Assembly (NCBI GenBank): GCA_028622995.1
Contig: JAJQJQ010000075.1
Location: 434,001 to 498,000 of the forward strand
Direction: 5' to 3'
Origin: Panagrolaimus kolymaensis
Lineage: Eukaryota; Nematoda; Chromadorea; Rhabditida; Panagrolaimidae
Length of the DNA stretch: 64,000 bases
This document shows, piece by piece, positions 11,163 to 24,294 of the stretch (positions are counted from its first letter, which is position 1; each line of letters opens with the position of its first letter). The position numbers and the translations under genes are program-made. The notes under the pieces were generated by a model that worked only from the letters and a program-made list of their open reading frames with translations, had not been told where the DNA came from and ran no database searches.

Positions 11163-12363
11163 CTCAAGAATTAATTTTTTTAAATTTAAAACATTTTTTC
11201 ATCCTTCAATGAAGAATAAAACTTAGAGGCTCTCCGACTTTTTACTAAAAAATAAAAAGCATAGAAAATAATTATTTTCCTTAATTTTTGGAATTTTTTA
11301 CACCCGTTTTTTACTATTTCATATGACCTTTACCTCAAGAATTAATTTTTTTAAATTTAAAACATTTTTTCATCCTTCAAAGAAGAATAAAACTTAGAGG
11401 CTCTCCGACTTTTTACTAAAAAATAAAAAGCATAGAAAATAATTATTTTCCTTAATTTTTGGAATTTTTTACACCCGTTTTGTACTATTTCATATGTGTT
11501 TTACCTCCATTATTAATTTTTTTAAATTTAAAACATTGTTGCATCCTTAATTGGTGAATAAAACTTAGAGGCTCTCCGACTATTTACTAAAAAATAAAAA
11601 GCATAGAAAATATTTATTTTCCTTAATTTTTGGAATTTTTTACACCCGTTTTTTACTATTTCATATGACCTTTACCTCAAGAATTAATTTTTTTAAATTT
11701 AAAACATTTTTTCATCCTTCAAAGAAGAATAAAACTTAGAGGCTCTCCGACTTTTTACTAAAAAATAAAAAGCATAGAAAATAATTATTTTCCTTAATTT
11801 TTGGAATTTTTTACACCCGTTTTTTTTGGAATTTTTTACAACCGTTTTTTACTATTTCATATGTGTTTTACCTCCATTATTAATTTTTTTAAATTTAAAA
11901 CATTGTTGCATCCTTAATTGGTGAATAAAACTTAGAGGCTCTCCGACTATTTACTAAAAAATAAAAAGCATAGAAAATATTTATTTTCCTTAATTTTTGG
12001 AATTTTTTACACCCGTTTTGTACTATTTCATATGTGTTTTACCTCCATTATTAATTTTTTTAAATTTAAAACATTGTTGCATCCTTAATTGGTGAATAAA
12101 ACTTAGAGGATCTCCGACTATTTACTAAAAAATAAAAAGCATAGAAAATATTTATTTTCCTTAATTTTTGGAATTTTTTACACCCGTTTTTTACTATTTC
12201 ATATGACCTTTACCTCAAGAATTAATTTTTTTAAATTTAAAACATTTTTTCATCCTTCAATGAAGAATAAAACTTAGAGGCTCTCCGACTTTTTACTAAA
12301 AAATAAAAAGCATAGAAAATAATTATTTTCCTTAATTTTTGGAATTTTTTACACCCGTTTTTT
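11163..12363 (+). repeat. Segmental duplication, partner 7201-8401
   Basis: Second copy of the seven-monomer segment described at 7201-8401, with the same private change AGAGGATCTCC. Its 3' part from 12111 also belongs to the series that recurs at 20624. Confidence 0.85.
11820..11844 (+). repeat. 25-bp insertion monomer in the 3962-bp-offset duplicate
   Basis: This insertion lies exactly 3962 bp downstream of the one at 7858 and belongs to the segmental copy 11163-12363. Confidence 0.9.
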
Positions 12364-13316
12364 ACTATTTCATATGACCTTTACCTCCATTATTAATTTT
12401 TTTAAATTTAAAACATTGTTGCATCCTTAATTGGTGAATAAAACTTAGAGGCTCTCCGACTATTTACTAAAAAATAAAAAGTATAGAAAATATTTATTTT
12501 CCTTAATTTTTGGAATTTTTTACACCCGTTTTTTACTATTTCATATGTGTTTTACCTCCATTATTAATTTTTTTAAATTTAAAACATTGTTGCATCCTTA
12601 ATTGGTGAATAAAACTTAGAGGCTCTCCGACTTTTTACTAAAAAATAAAAAGCATAGAAAATATTTATTTTCCTTAATTTTTGGAATTTTTTACACCCGT
12701 TTTTTACTATTTCATATGACCTTTATCTCAAGAATAAATTTTTTTAAATTTAAAACATTGTTGCATCCTTAATTGGTGAATAAAACTTAGAGGCTCTCCG
12801 ACTATTTACTAAAAAATAAAAAGCATAGAAAATATTTATTTTCCTTAATTTTTGGAATTTTTTACACCCGTTTTGTACTATTTCATATGTGTTTTACCTC
12901 CATTATTAATTTTTTTAAATTTAAAAAATTGTTGCATCCTTAATTGGTGAATAAAACTTAGAGGCTCTCCGACTATTTACTAAAAAATAAAAAGTATAGA
13001 AAATATTTATTTTCCTTAATTTTTGGAATTTTTTACACCCGTTTTTTACTATTTCATATGTGTTTTACCTCCATTATTAATTTTTTTAAATTTAAAACAT
13101 TGTTGCATCCTTAATTGGTGAATAAAACTTAGAGGCTCTCCGACTATTTACTAAAAAATAAAAAGCATAGAAAATATTTATTTTCCTTAATTTTTGGAAT
13201 TTTTTACACCCGTTTTTTACTATTTCATATGTGTTTTACCTCCATTATTAATTTTTTTAAATTTAAAACATTGTTGCATCCTTAATTGGTGAATAAAACT
13301 TAGAGGCTCTCCGACT
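12111..13316 (+). repeat. Segmental duplication, partner 20624-21829
   Basis: An offset of 8513 bp aligns GTATAG units, the rare CAAGAATAAAT change (12732/21245) and the rare TTAAAAAATTG change near 12925/21438. The match stops at 13317, where this copy has CTATTTACT and the partner CTTTTTACT. Confidence 0.83.
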
Positions 13317-13725
13317 ATTTACTAAAAAATAAAAAGCATAGAAAATATTTATTTTCCTTAATTTTTGGAATTTTTTACACCCGTTTTTTACTATTTCATA
13401 TGACCTTTACCTCCATTATTAATTTTTTTAAATTTAAAACATTGTTGCATCCTTAATTGGTGAATAAAACTTAGAGGCTCTCCGACTTTTTACTAAAAAA
13501 TAAAAAGCATAGAAAATATTTATTTTCCTTAATTTTTGGAATTTTTTACACCCGTTTTTTACTATTTCATATGACCTTTATCTCAAGAATTAATTTTTTT
13601 AAATTTAAAACATTTTTTCATCCTTCAATGAAGAATAAAACTTAGAGGCTCTCCGACTTTTTACTAAAAAATAAAAAGCATAGAAAATAATTATTTTCCT
13701 TAATTTTTGGAATTTTTTACACCCG

Positions 13726-13750
13726 TTTTTTTTGGAATTTTTTACAACCG
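13726..13750 (+). repeat. 25-bp insertion monomer
   Basis: Same insertion with the ACAACCG mark. Its flanks match those at 18402 (offset 4676) for roughly 500 bp. Confidence 0.88.
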
Positions 13751-14835
13751 TTTTTTACTATTTCATATGTGTTTTACCTCCATTATTAATTTTTTTAAAT
13801 TTAAAACATTTTTTCATCCTTCAATGAAGAATAAAACTTAGAGGCTCTCCGACTATTTACTAAAAAATAAAAAGCATAGAAAATATTTATTTTCCTTAAT
13901 TTTTGGAATTTTTTACACCCGTTTTTTACTATTTTATATGACCTTTACCTCAAGAATTAATTTTTTTAAATTTAAAACATTTTTTCATCCTTCAATGAAG
14001 AATAAAACTTAGAGGCTCTCCGACTTTTTACTAAAAAATAAAAAGCATAGAAAATAATTATTTTCCTTAATTTTTGGAATTTTTTACACCCGTTTTTTAC
14101 TATTTCATATGACCTTTACCTCCATTATTAATTTTTTTAAATTTAAAACATTGTTGCATCCTTAATTGGTGAATAAAACTTAGAGGCTCTCCGACTATTT
14201 ACTAAAAAATAAAAAGCATAGAAAATATTTATTTTCCTTAATTTTTGGAATTTTTTACACCCGTTTTTTACTATTTCATATGACCTTTACCTCAAGAATT
14301 AATTTTTTTAAATTTAAAACATTTTTTCATCCTTCAATGAAGAATAAAACTTAGAGGCTCTCCGACTTTTTACTAAAAAATAAAAAGCATAGAAAATAAT
14401 TATTTTCCTTAATTTTTGGAATTTTTTACACCCGTTTTTTACTATTTCATATGACCTTTACCTCCATTATTAATTTTTTTAAATTTAAAACATTGTTGCA
14501 TCCTTAATTGGTGAATAAAACTTAGAGGCTCTCCGACTATTTACTAAAAAATAAAAAGTATAGAAAATATTTATTTTCCTTAATTTTTGGAATTTTTTAC
14601 ACCCGTTTTTTACTATTTCATATGTGTTTTACCTCCATTATTAATTTTTTTAAATTTAAAACATTGTTGCATCCTTAATTGGTGAATAAAACTTAGAGGC
14701 TCTCCGACTTTTTACTAAAAAATAAAAAGCATAGAAAATATTTATTTTCCTTAATTTTTGGAATTTTTTACACCCGTTTTTTACTATTTCATATGACCTT
14801 TACCTCCATTATTAATTTTTTTAAATTTAAAACAT

Positions 14836-17030
14836 TGTTTGCATCCTTCAATGAAAAATAAAACTTGGAAGCTCTCCGACTTTTTAATAAAAAATAAAAA
14901 GCAGAGAAAATAATTATTTTCCTTAATTTTTGGAATTTTTTACACCCGTTTTTTACTATTTCATATGACCTTTACCTCCATTATTAATTTTTTTAAATTT
15001 AAAACATTGTTGAATCCTTAATTGGTGAATAAAACTTAGAGGCTCTCCGACTTTTTACTAAAAAATAAAAAGCAGAGAAAATATTTATCTTCCTTAATTT
15101 TTGGAATTTTTTACACCCGTTTTTTACTATTTCATATGACCTTTACCTCAAGAATTAATTTTTTTAAATTTAAAACATTGTTTGCATCCTTCAATGAAGA
15201 ATAAAACTTTGAAGATCTCCGACTTTTTACTAAAAAATAAAAAGCAGAGAAAATAATTATCTTCCTTAATTTTTGGAATTTGGTACACCCGTTTTTTACT
15301 ATTTCATATGACCTTTACCTCCATTATTAATTTTTTTAAATTTAAAACATTGTTGAATCCTTAATTGGTGAATAAAACTTAGAGGCTCTCCGACTTTTTA
15401 CTAAAAAATAAAAAGCAGAGAAAATATTTATTTTCCTTAATTTTTGGTATTTTGTACACCCGTTTTTTACTATTTCAAATGTCCTAAACCTCCATTATTA
15501 ATTTTTTTAAATTTAAAACATTGTTGAATCCTTAATTGGTGAATAAAACTTAGAGGCTCTCCGACTTTTTACTAAAAAATAAAAAGCAGAGAAAATATTT
15601 ATTTTCCTTAATTTTTGGTATTTTGTACACCCGTTTTTTACTATTTCAAATGTCCTAAACCTCCATTATTAATTTTTTTAAAATTAAAACATTGTTTGCA
15701 TCCTTCAATGAAGAATAAAACTTTGAATCTCTCCGACTTTTTACTAAAAAATAAAAAGCAGAGAAAATAATTATCTTCCTTAATTTTTGGAATTTGGTAC
15801 ACCCGTTTTTTACTATTTCATATGACCTTTACCTCAAGAATTAATTTTTTTAAATTTAAAACATTGTTTGCATCCTTCAATGAAGAATAAAACTTTGAAG
15901 CTCTCCGACTTTTTACTAAAAAATAAAAAGCAGAGAAAATAATTATCTTCCTTAATTTTTGGAATTTGGTACACCCGTTTTTTACTATTTCATATGACCT
16001 TTACCTCAAGAATTAATTTTTTTAAATTTAAAACATTGTTTGCATCCTTCAATGAAAAATAAAACTTTGAAGCTCTCCGACTTTTTACTAAAAAATAAAA
16101 AGCAGAGAAAATATTTATTTTCCTTAATTTTTGGAATTTTTTAAACCCGTTTTTTACTATTTCATATGACCTTTACCTCAAGAATTAATTTTTTTAAATT
16201 TAAAACATTGTTTGCATCCTTCAATGAAAAATAAAACTTTGAAGCTCTGCGACTTTTTACTAAAAAATAAAAAGCAGAGAAAATAATTATTTTCCTTAAT
16301 TTTTGGAATTTTTTACACCCGTTTTTTACTATTTCAAATGTCCTAAACCTCCATTATTAATTTTTTTAAATTTAAAACATTGTTGAATCCTTAATTGGTG
16401 AATAAAACTTAGAGGCTCTCCGACTTTTTACTAAAAAATAAAAAGCAGAGAAAATATTTATTTTCCTTAATTTTTGGTATTTTGTACACCCGTTTTTTAC
16501 TATTTCAAATGTCCTAAACCTCCATTATTAATTTTTTTAAAATTAAAACATTGTTTGCATCCTTCAATGAAGAATAAAACTTTGAAGCTCTCCGACTTTT
16601 TACTAAAAAATAAAAAGCAGAGAAAATAATTATCTTCCTTAATTTTTGGAATTTGGTACACCCGTTTTTTACTATTTCATATGACCTTTACCTCAAGAAT
16701 TAATTTTTTTAAATTTAAAACATTGTTTGCATCCTTCAATGAAGAATAAAACTTTGAAGCTCTCCGACTTTTTACTAAAAAATAAAAAGCAGAGAAAATA
16801 ATTATCTTCCTTAATTTTTGGAATTTGGTACACCCGTTTTTTACTATTTCATATGACCTTTACCTCAAGAATTAATTTTTTTAAATTTAAAACATTGTTT
16901 GCATCCTTCAATGAAAAATAAAACTTTGAAGCTCTGCGACTTTTTACTAAAAAATAAAAAGCAGAGAAAATAATTATTTTCCTTAATTTTTGGAATTTTT
17001 TACACCCGTTTTTTACTATTTCATATGACC
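14836..17030 (+). repeat. Block D: wedge of CAGAG/172-bp family
   Basis: At 14836 the junction becomes TGTTTGCATCCTTCAATGAA and the site becomes CAGAG. Units alternate between GGTATTTTGTACACC with CAAATGTCC, and GAATTTGGTACACC with CATATGACC. The order of types includes the TTAAAATTAAAAC junction, the TTTTAAACCCG unit (16143) and the CTCTGCGAC unit. This is the same series as the 1030-bp HOR at 24295-27404, for about one and a half turns. Block C/E sequence flanks it on both sides. Confidence 0.85.
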
Positions 17031-17863
17031 TTTACCTCCATTATTAATTTTTTTAAATTTAAAACATTGTTGCATCCTTAATTGGTGAATAAAACTTAGA
17101 GGCTCTCCGACTTTTTACTAAAAAATAAAAAGCATAGAAAATATTTATTTTCCTTAATTTTTGGAATTTTTTACACCCGTTTTTTACTATTTCATATGTG
17201 TTTTACCTCCATTATTAATTTTTTTAAATTTAAAACATTGTTGCATCCTTAATTGGTGAATAAAACTTAGAGGCTCTCCGACTATTTACTAAAAAATAAA
17301 AAGCATAGAAAATATTTATTTTCCTTAATTTTTGGAATTTTTTACACCCGTTTTTTACTATTTCATATGACCTTTACCTCCATTATTAATTTTTTTAAAT
17401 TTAAAACATTGTTGCATCCTTAATTGGTGAATAAAACTTAGAGGCTCTCCGACTATTTACTAAAAAATAAAAAGCATAGAAAATATTTATTTTCCTTAAT
17501 TTTTGGAATTTTTTACACCCGTTTTTTACTATTTCATATGACCTTTACCTCCATTATTAATTTTTTTAAATTTAAAACATTGTTGCATCCTTAATTGGTG
17601 AATAAAACTTAGAGGCTCTCCGACTTTTTACTAAAAAATAAAAAGCATAGAAAATATTTATTTTCCTTAATTTTTGGAATTTTTTACACCCGTTTTTTAC
17701 TATTTCATAAGACCTTTATCTCAAGAATTAATTTTTTTAAATTTAAAACATTTTTTCATCCTTCAAAGAAGAATAAAACTTAGAGGCTCTCCGACTTTTT
17801 ACTAAAAAATAAAAAGCATAGAAAATAATTATTTTCCTTAATTTTTAGAATTTTTTACACCCG

Positions 17864-19502
17864 TTTTTTTTGGAATTTTTTACAACCGTTTTTTACTATT
17901 TCATATGTGTTTTACCTCCATTATTAATTTTTTTAAATTTAAAACATTGTTGCATCCTTAATTGGTGAATAAAACTTAGAGGCTCTCCGACTATTTACTA
18001 AAAAATAAAAAGCATAGAAAATATTTATTTTCCTTAATTTTTGGAATTTTTTACACCCGTTTTTTACTATTTCATATGACCTTTATCTCAAGAATTAATT
18101 TTTTTAAATTTAAAACATTGTTGCATCCTTAATTGGTGAATAAAACTTAGAGGCTCTCCGACTTTTTACTAAAAAATAAAAAGCATAGAAAATATTTATT
18201 TTCCTTAATTTTTGGAATTTTTTACACCCGTTTTTTACTATTTCATATGACCTTTATCTCAAGAATTAATTTTTTTAAATTTAAAACATTTTTTCATCCT
18301 TCAATGAAGAATAAAACTTAGAGGCTCTCCGACTTTTTACTAAAAAATAAAAAGCATAGAAAATAATTATTTTCCTTAATTTTTGGAATTTTTTACACCC
18401 GTTTTTTTTGGAATTTTTTACAACCGTTTTTTACTATTTCATATGTGTTTTACCTCCATTATTAATTTTTTTAAATTTAAAACATTTTTTCATCCTTCAA
18501 TGAAGAATAAAACTTAGAGGCTCTCCGACTATTTACTAAAAAATAAAAAGCATAGAAAATATTTATTTTCCTTAATTTTTGGAATTTTTTACACCCGTTT
18601 TTTACTATTTCATATGACCTTTATCTCAAGAATTAATTTTTTTAAATTTAAAACATTTTTTCATCCTTCAAAGAAGAATAAAACTTAGAGGCTCTCCGAC
18701 TTTTTACTAAAAAATAAAAAGCATAGAAAATAATTATTTTCCTTAATTTTTGGAATTTTTTACACCCGTTTTTTACTATTTCATATGACCTTTATCTCAA
18801 GAATTAATTTTTTTAAATTTAAAACATTGTTGCATCCTTAATTGGTGAATAAAACTTAGAGGCTCTCCGACTTTTTACTAAAAAATAAAAAGCATAGAAA
18901 ATATTTATTTTCCTTAATTTTTGGAATTTTTTACACCCGTTTTTTACTATTTCATATGACCTTTATCTCAAGAATTAATTTTTTTAAATTTAAAACATTT
19001 TTTCATCCTTCAATGAAGAATAAAACTTAGAGGCTCTCCGACTTTTTACTAAAAAATAAAAAGCATAGAAAATAATTATTTTCCTTAATTTTTGGAATTT
19101 TTTACACCCGTTTTTTTTGGAATTTTTTACAACCGTTTTTTACTATTTCATATGTGTTTTACCTCCATTATTAATTTTTTTAAATTTAAAACATTTTTTC
19201 ATCCTTCAATGAAGAATAAAACTTAGAGGCTCTCCGACTATTTACTAAAAAATAAAAAGCATAGAAAATATTTATTTTCCTTAATTTTTGGAATTTTTTA
19301 CACCCGTTTTTTACTATTTCATATGACCTTTATCTCAAGAATTAATTTTTTTAAATTTAAAACATTTTTTCATCCTTCAAAGAAGAATAAAACTTAGAGG
19401 CTCTCCGACTTTTTACTAAAAAATAAAAAGCATAGAAAATAATTATTTTCCTTAATTTTTGGAATTTTTTACACCCGTTTTTTTTGGAATTTTTTACAAC
19501 CG
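17864..19502 (+). repeat. Four 25-bp insertion monomers in block E
   Basis: Insertions start at 17864, 18402, 19111 and 19478, with spacings of 538, 709 and 367 bp. The first has the TTTTTAGAATT mark shared with 5243 and 5610. No insertion unit occurs before 4192 or after 19502, so the variant is confined to about 15 kb. Confidence 0.9.
18070..19480 (+). repeat. 709-bp four-monomer HOR, about two copies
   Basis: The GCATCCTTAATTGG junction at 18121 recurs at 18830, and the 25-bp insertion at 18402 recurs at 19111, both 709 bp apart (196+3x171). The order is: plain unit with TTATCTCAAG, insertion unit, CTATTTACT unit, CCTTCAAAGAAG unit. Exact edges are approximate. Confidence 0.8.
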
Positions 19503-20029
19503 TTTTTTACTATTTCATATGTGTTTTACCTCCATTATTAATTTTTTTAAATTTAAAACATTGTTGCATCCTTAATTGGTGAATAAAACTTAGAGGCTCT
19601 CCGACTATTTACTAAAAAATAAAAAGCATAGAAAATATTTATTTTCCTTAATTTTTGGAATTTTTTACACCCGTTTTGTACTATTTCATATGTGTTTTAC
19701 CTCCATTATTAATTTTTTTAAATTTAAAACATTGTTGCATCCTTAATTGGTGAATAAAACTTAGAGGCTCTCCGACTATTTACTAAAAAATAAAAAGTAT
19801 AGAAAATATTTATTTTCCTTAATTTTTGGAATTTTTTACACCCGTTTTTTACTATTTCATATGTGTTTTACCTCCATTATTAATTTTTTTAAATTTAAAA
19901 CATTGTTGCATCCTTAATTGGTGAATAAAACTTAGAGGCTCTCCGACTATTTACTAAAAAATAAAAAGCATAGAAAATATTTATTTTCCTTAATTTTTGG
20001 AATTTTTTACACCCGTTTTTTACTATTTC

Positions 20030-21430
20030 ATATGACCTTTACCTCAAGAATTAATTTTTTTAAATTTAAAACATTTTTTCATCCTTCAATGAAGAATAAA
20101 ACTTAGAGGCTCTCCGACTTTTTACTAAAAAATAAAAAGCATAGAAAATAATTATTTTCCTTAATTTTTGGAATTTTTTACACCCGTTTTTTACTATTTC
20201 ATATGACCTTTACCTCCATTATTAATTTTTTTAAATTTAAAACATTGTTGCATCCTTAATTGGTGAATAAAACTTAGAGGCTCTCCGACTATTTACTAAA
20301 AAATAAAAAGTATAGAAAATATTTATTTTCCTTAATTTTTGGAATTTTTTACACCCGTTTTTTACTATTTCATATGTGTTTTACCTCCATTATTAATTTT
20401 TTTAAATTTAAAACATTGTTGCATCCTTAATTGGTGAATAAAACTTAGAGGCTCTCCGACTTTTTACTAAAAAATAAAAAGCATAGAAAATATTTATTTT
20501 CCTTAATTTTTGGAATTTTTTACACCCGTTTTTTACTATTTCATATGACCTTTATCTCAAGAATAAATTTTTTTAAATTTAAAACATTGTTGCATCCTTA
20601 ATTGGTGAATAAAACTTAGAGGCTCTCCGACTATTTACTAAAAAATAAAAAGCATAGAAAATATTTATTTTCCTTAATTTTTGGAATTTTTTACACCCGT
20701 TTTTTACTATTTCATATGACCTTTACCTCAAGAATTAATTTTTTTAAATTTAAAACATTTTTTCATCCTTCAATGAAGAATAAAACTTAGAGGCTCTCCG
20801 ACTTTTTACTAAAAAATAAAAAGCATAGAAAATAATTATTTTCCTTAATTTTTGGAATTTTTTACACCCGTTTTTTACTATTTCATATGACCTTTACCTC
20901 CATTATTAATTTTTTTAAATTTAAAACATTGTTGCATCCTTAATTGGTGAATAAAACTTAGAGGCTCTCCGACTATTTACTAAAAAATAAAAAGTATAGA
21001 AAATATTTATTTTCCTTAATTTTTGGAATTTTTTACACCCGTTTTTTACTATTTCATATGTGTTTTACCTCCATTATTAATTTTTTTAAATTTAAAACAT
21101 TGTTGCATCCTTAATTGGTGAATAAAACTTAGAGGCTCTCCGACTTTTTACTAAAAAATAAAAAGCATAGAAAATATTTATTTTCCTTAATTTTTGGAAT
21201 TTTTTACACCCGTTTTTTACTATTTCATATGACCTTTATCTCAAGAATAAATTTTTTTAAATTTAAAACATTGTTGCATCCTTAATTGGTGAATAAAACT
21301 TAGAGGCTCTCCGACTATTTACTAAAAAATAAAAAGCATAGAAAATATTTATTTTCCTTAATTTTTGGAATTTTTTACACCCGTTTTGTACTATTTCATA
21401 TGTGTTTTACCTCCATTATTAATTTTTTTA
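20030..21430 (+). repeat. 684-bp four-monomer HOR, two copies
   Basis: GTATAG at about 20309 and 20993, and CAAGAATAAAT at about 20561 and 21245, are both 684 bp apart (4x171). The second copy is also the one shared with 12111-13316. Confidence 0.82.
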
Positions 21431-22329
21431 AATTTAAAAAATTGTTGCATCCTTAATTGGTGAATAAAACTTAGAGGCTCTCCGACTATTTACTAAAAAA
21501 TAAAAAGTATAGAAAATATTTATTTTCCTTAATTTTTGGAATTTTTTACACCCGTTTTTTACTATTTCATATGTGTTTTACCTCCATTATTAATTTTTTT
21601 AAATTTAAAACATTGTTGCATCCTTAATTGGTGAATAAAACTTAGAGGCTCTCCGACTATTTACTAAAAAATAAAAAGCATAGAAAATATTTATTTTCCT
21701 TAATTTTTGGAATTTTTTACACCCGTTTTTTACTATTTCATATGTGTTTTACCTCCATTATTAATTTTTTTAAATTTAAAACATTGTTGCATCCTTAATT
21801 GGTGAATAAAACTTAGAGGCTCTCCGACTTTTTACTAAAAAATAAAAAGCATAGAAAATATTTATTTTCCTTAATTTTTGGAATTTTTTACACCCGTTTT
21901 TTACTATTTCATATGTGTTTTACCTCCATTATTAATTTTTTTAAATTTAAAACATTGTTGCATCCTTAATTGGTGAATAAAACTTAGAGGCTCTCCGACT
22001 TTTTACTAAAAAATAAAAAGCAGAGAAAATATTTATTTTCCTTAATTTTTGGTATTTTGTACACCCGTTTTTTACTATTTCAAATGTCCTAAACCTCCAT
22101 TATTAATTTTTTTAAAATTAAAACATTGTTTGCATCCTTCAATGAAGAATAAAACTTTGAAGCTCTCCGACTTTTTACTAAAAAATAAAAAGCAGAGAAA
22201 ATAATTATCTTCCTTAATTTTTGGAATTTGGTACACCCGTTTTTTACTATTTCATATGACCTTTACCTCAAGAATTAATTTTTTTAAATTTAAAACATTG
22301 TTTGCATCCTTCAATGAAGAATAAAACTT

Positions 22330-23150
22330 TGAAGCTCTCCGACTTTTTACTAAAAAATAAAAAGCAGAGAAAATATTTATTTTCCTTAATTTTTGGTATT
22401 TTGTACACCCGTTTTTTACTATTTCAAATGTCCTAAACCTCCATTATTAATTTTTTTAAAATTAAAACATTGTTTGCATCCTTCAATGAAGAATAAAACT
22501 TTGAAGCTCTCCGACTTTTTACTAAAAAATAAAAAGCAGAGAAAATAATTATCTTCCTTAATTTTTGGAATTTGGTACACCCGTTTTTTACTATTTCATA
22601 TGACCTTTACCTCAAGAATTAATTTTTTTAAATTTAAAACATTGTTTGCATCCTTCAATGAAGAATAAAACTTTGAAGCTCTCCGACTTTTTAATAAAAA
22701 ATAAAAAGCAGAGAAAATAATTATCTTCCTTAATTTTTGGAATTTGGTACACCCGTTTTTTACTATTTCATATGACCTTTACCTCAAGAATTAATTTTTT
22801 TAAATTTAAAACATTGTTTGCATCCTTTAATGAAAAATAAAACTTTGAAGCTCTCCGACTTTTTACTAAAAAATAAAAAGCAGAGAAAATATTTATTTTC
22901 CTTAATTTTTGGAATTTTTTACACCCGTTTTTTACTATTTCATATGACCTTTACCTCAAGAATTAATTTTTTTAAATTTAAAACATTGTTTGCATCCTTC
23001 AATGAAAAATAAAACTTTGAAGCTCTGCGACTTTTTACTAAAAAATAAAAAGCAGAGAAAATAATTATTTTCCTTAATTTTTGGAATTTTTTACACCCGT
23101 TTTTTACTATTTCATATGACCTTTACCTCCATTATTAATTTTTTTAAATT
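22330..23150 (+). repeat. Segmental duplication, partner about 26107-26927
   Basis: An offset of 3777 bp aligns the TTAAAATTAAAAC junction, the two GGTACACC units, the rare CATCCTTTAATGAAAA change (22818/26595) and the CTCTGCGAC unit. This ties the start of block F to the third copy of the 1030-bp HOR. Confidence 0.78.
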
Positions 23151-24294
23151 TAAAACATTGTTTGCATCCTTCAATGAAAAATAAAACTTTGAAGCTCTCC
23201 GACTTTTTACTAAAAAATAAAAAGCAGAGAAAATATATATTTTCCTTAATTTTTGGTATTTTGTACACCGGTTTTTTACTATTTCAAATGTCCTCAACCT
23301 CCATTATTAATTTTTTTAAATTTAAAACATTGTTTGCATCCTTCAATGAAAAATAAAACTTTGAAGCTCTGCGACTTTTTACTAAAAAATAAAAAGCAGA
23401 GAAAATAATTATTTTCCTTAATTTTTGGAATTTTTTACACCCGTTTTTTACTATTTCATATGACCTTTACCTCCATTATTAATTTTTTTAAATTTATAAC
23501 ATTGTTGAATCCTTAATTGGTGAATAAAACTTAGAGGCTCTCCGACTTTTTACTAAAAAATAAAAAGCAGAGAAAATATTTATCTTCCTTAATTTTTGGA
23601 ATTTTTTACACCCGTTTTTTACTATTTCATATGACCTTTACCTCCATTATTAATTTTTTTAAATTTAAAACATTGTTTGCATCCTTCAATGAAAAATAAA
23701 ACTTTGAAGCTCTCCGACTTTTTACTAAAAAATAAAAAGCAGAGAAAATATTTATTTTCCTTAATTTTTGGTATTTTGTACACCCGTTTTTTACTATTTC
23801 AAATGTCCTAAACCTCCATTATTAATTTTTTTAAATTTAAAACATTGTTTGCATCCTTCAATGAAAAATAAAACTTTGAAGCTCTGCGACTTTTTACTAA
23901 AAAATAAAAACAGAGAAAATAATTATTTTCCTTAATTTTTGGAATTTTTTACACCCGTTTTTTACTATTTCATATGACCTTTACCTCAAGAATTAATTTT
24001 TTTAAATTTAAAACATTGTTTGCATCCTTCAATGAAGAATAAAACTTTGAAGCTCTCCGACTTTTTACTAAAAAATAAAAAGCAGAGAAAATAATTATTT
24101 TCCTTAATTTTTGGAATTTTTTACACCCGTTTTTTACTATTTCATATGACCTTTACCTCCATTATTAATTTTTTTAAATTTAAAACATTGTTGAATCCTT
24201 AATTGGTGAATAAAACTTAGAGGCTCTCCGACTTTTTACTAAAAAATAAAAAGCAGAGAAAATATTTATCTTCCTTAATTTTTGGAATTTTTTA

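Larger units (their letters stand above)
3521..14835 (+). repeat. Block C: CATAG mosaic with 171- and 196-bp monomers
   Basis: From 3521 CATATGTG alternates with CATATGACC, and from 4034 some units read CATAAGACCTTTATCTCAAG with a TTTTTTCATCC junction. The 3' junction alternates between CCTTAATTGGTG, CCTTCAATGAAG and CCTTCAAAGAAG. AATAATTA first appears here as an alternative to ATATTTA, and GTTTTGTACTA replaces GTTTTTTACTA in a subset. Thirteen of the seventeen 25-bp insertion units lie in this block. Units occur in short repeated series rather than at random. Confidence 0.88.
17031..22020 (+). repeat. Block E: CATAG mosaic re-entered
   Basis: The CATAG family returns at the point where the copy of 4410-5490 begins. 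The block is built mainly of segments with partners in block C (17031-18111, about 18106-18606, 20624-21829) plus local HORs of 709 bp and 684 bp. It ends about 22021, where CATAG gives way to CAGAG with GGTATTTTGTACACC. Confidence 0.85.

Noticed and set aside
23112..23297. Single minus-strand open frame of 61 codons
   Set aside because: It is open only because of local changes in one unit (ATATATATTTTCC, ACACCGG, CTCAACC). The same frame is closed in neighbouring copies. A chance product of repeat variation.
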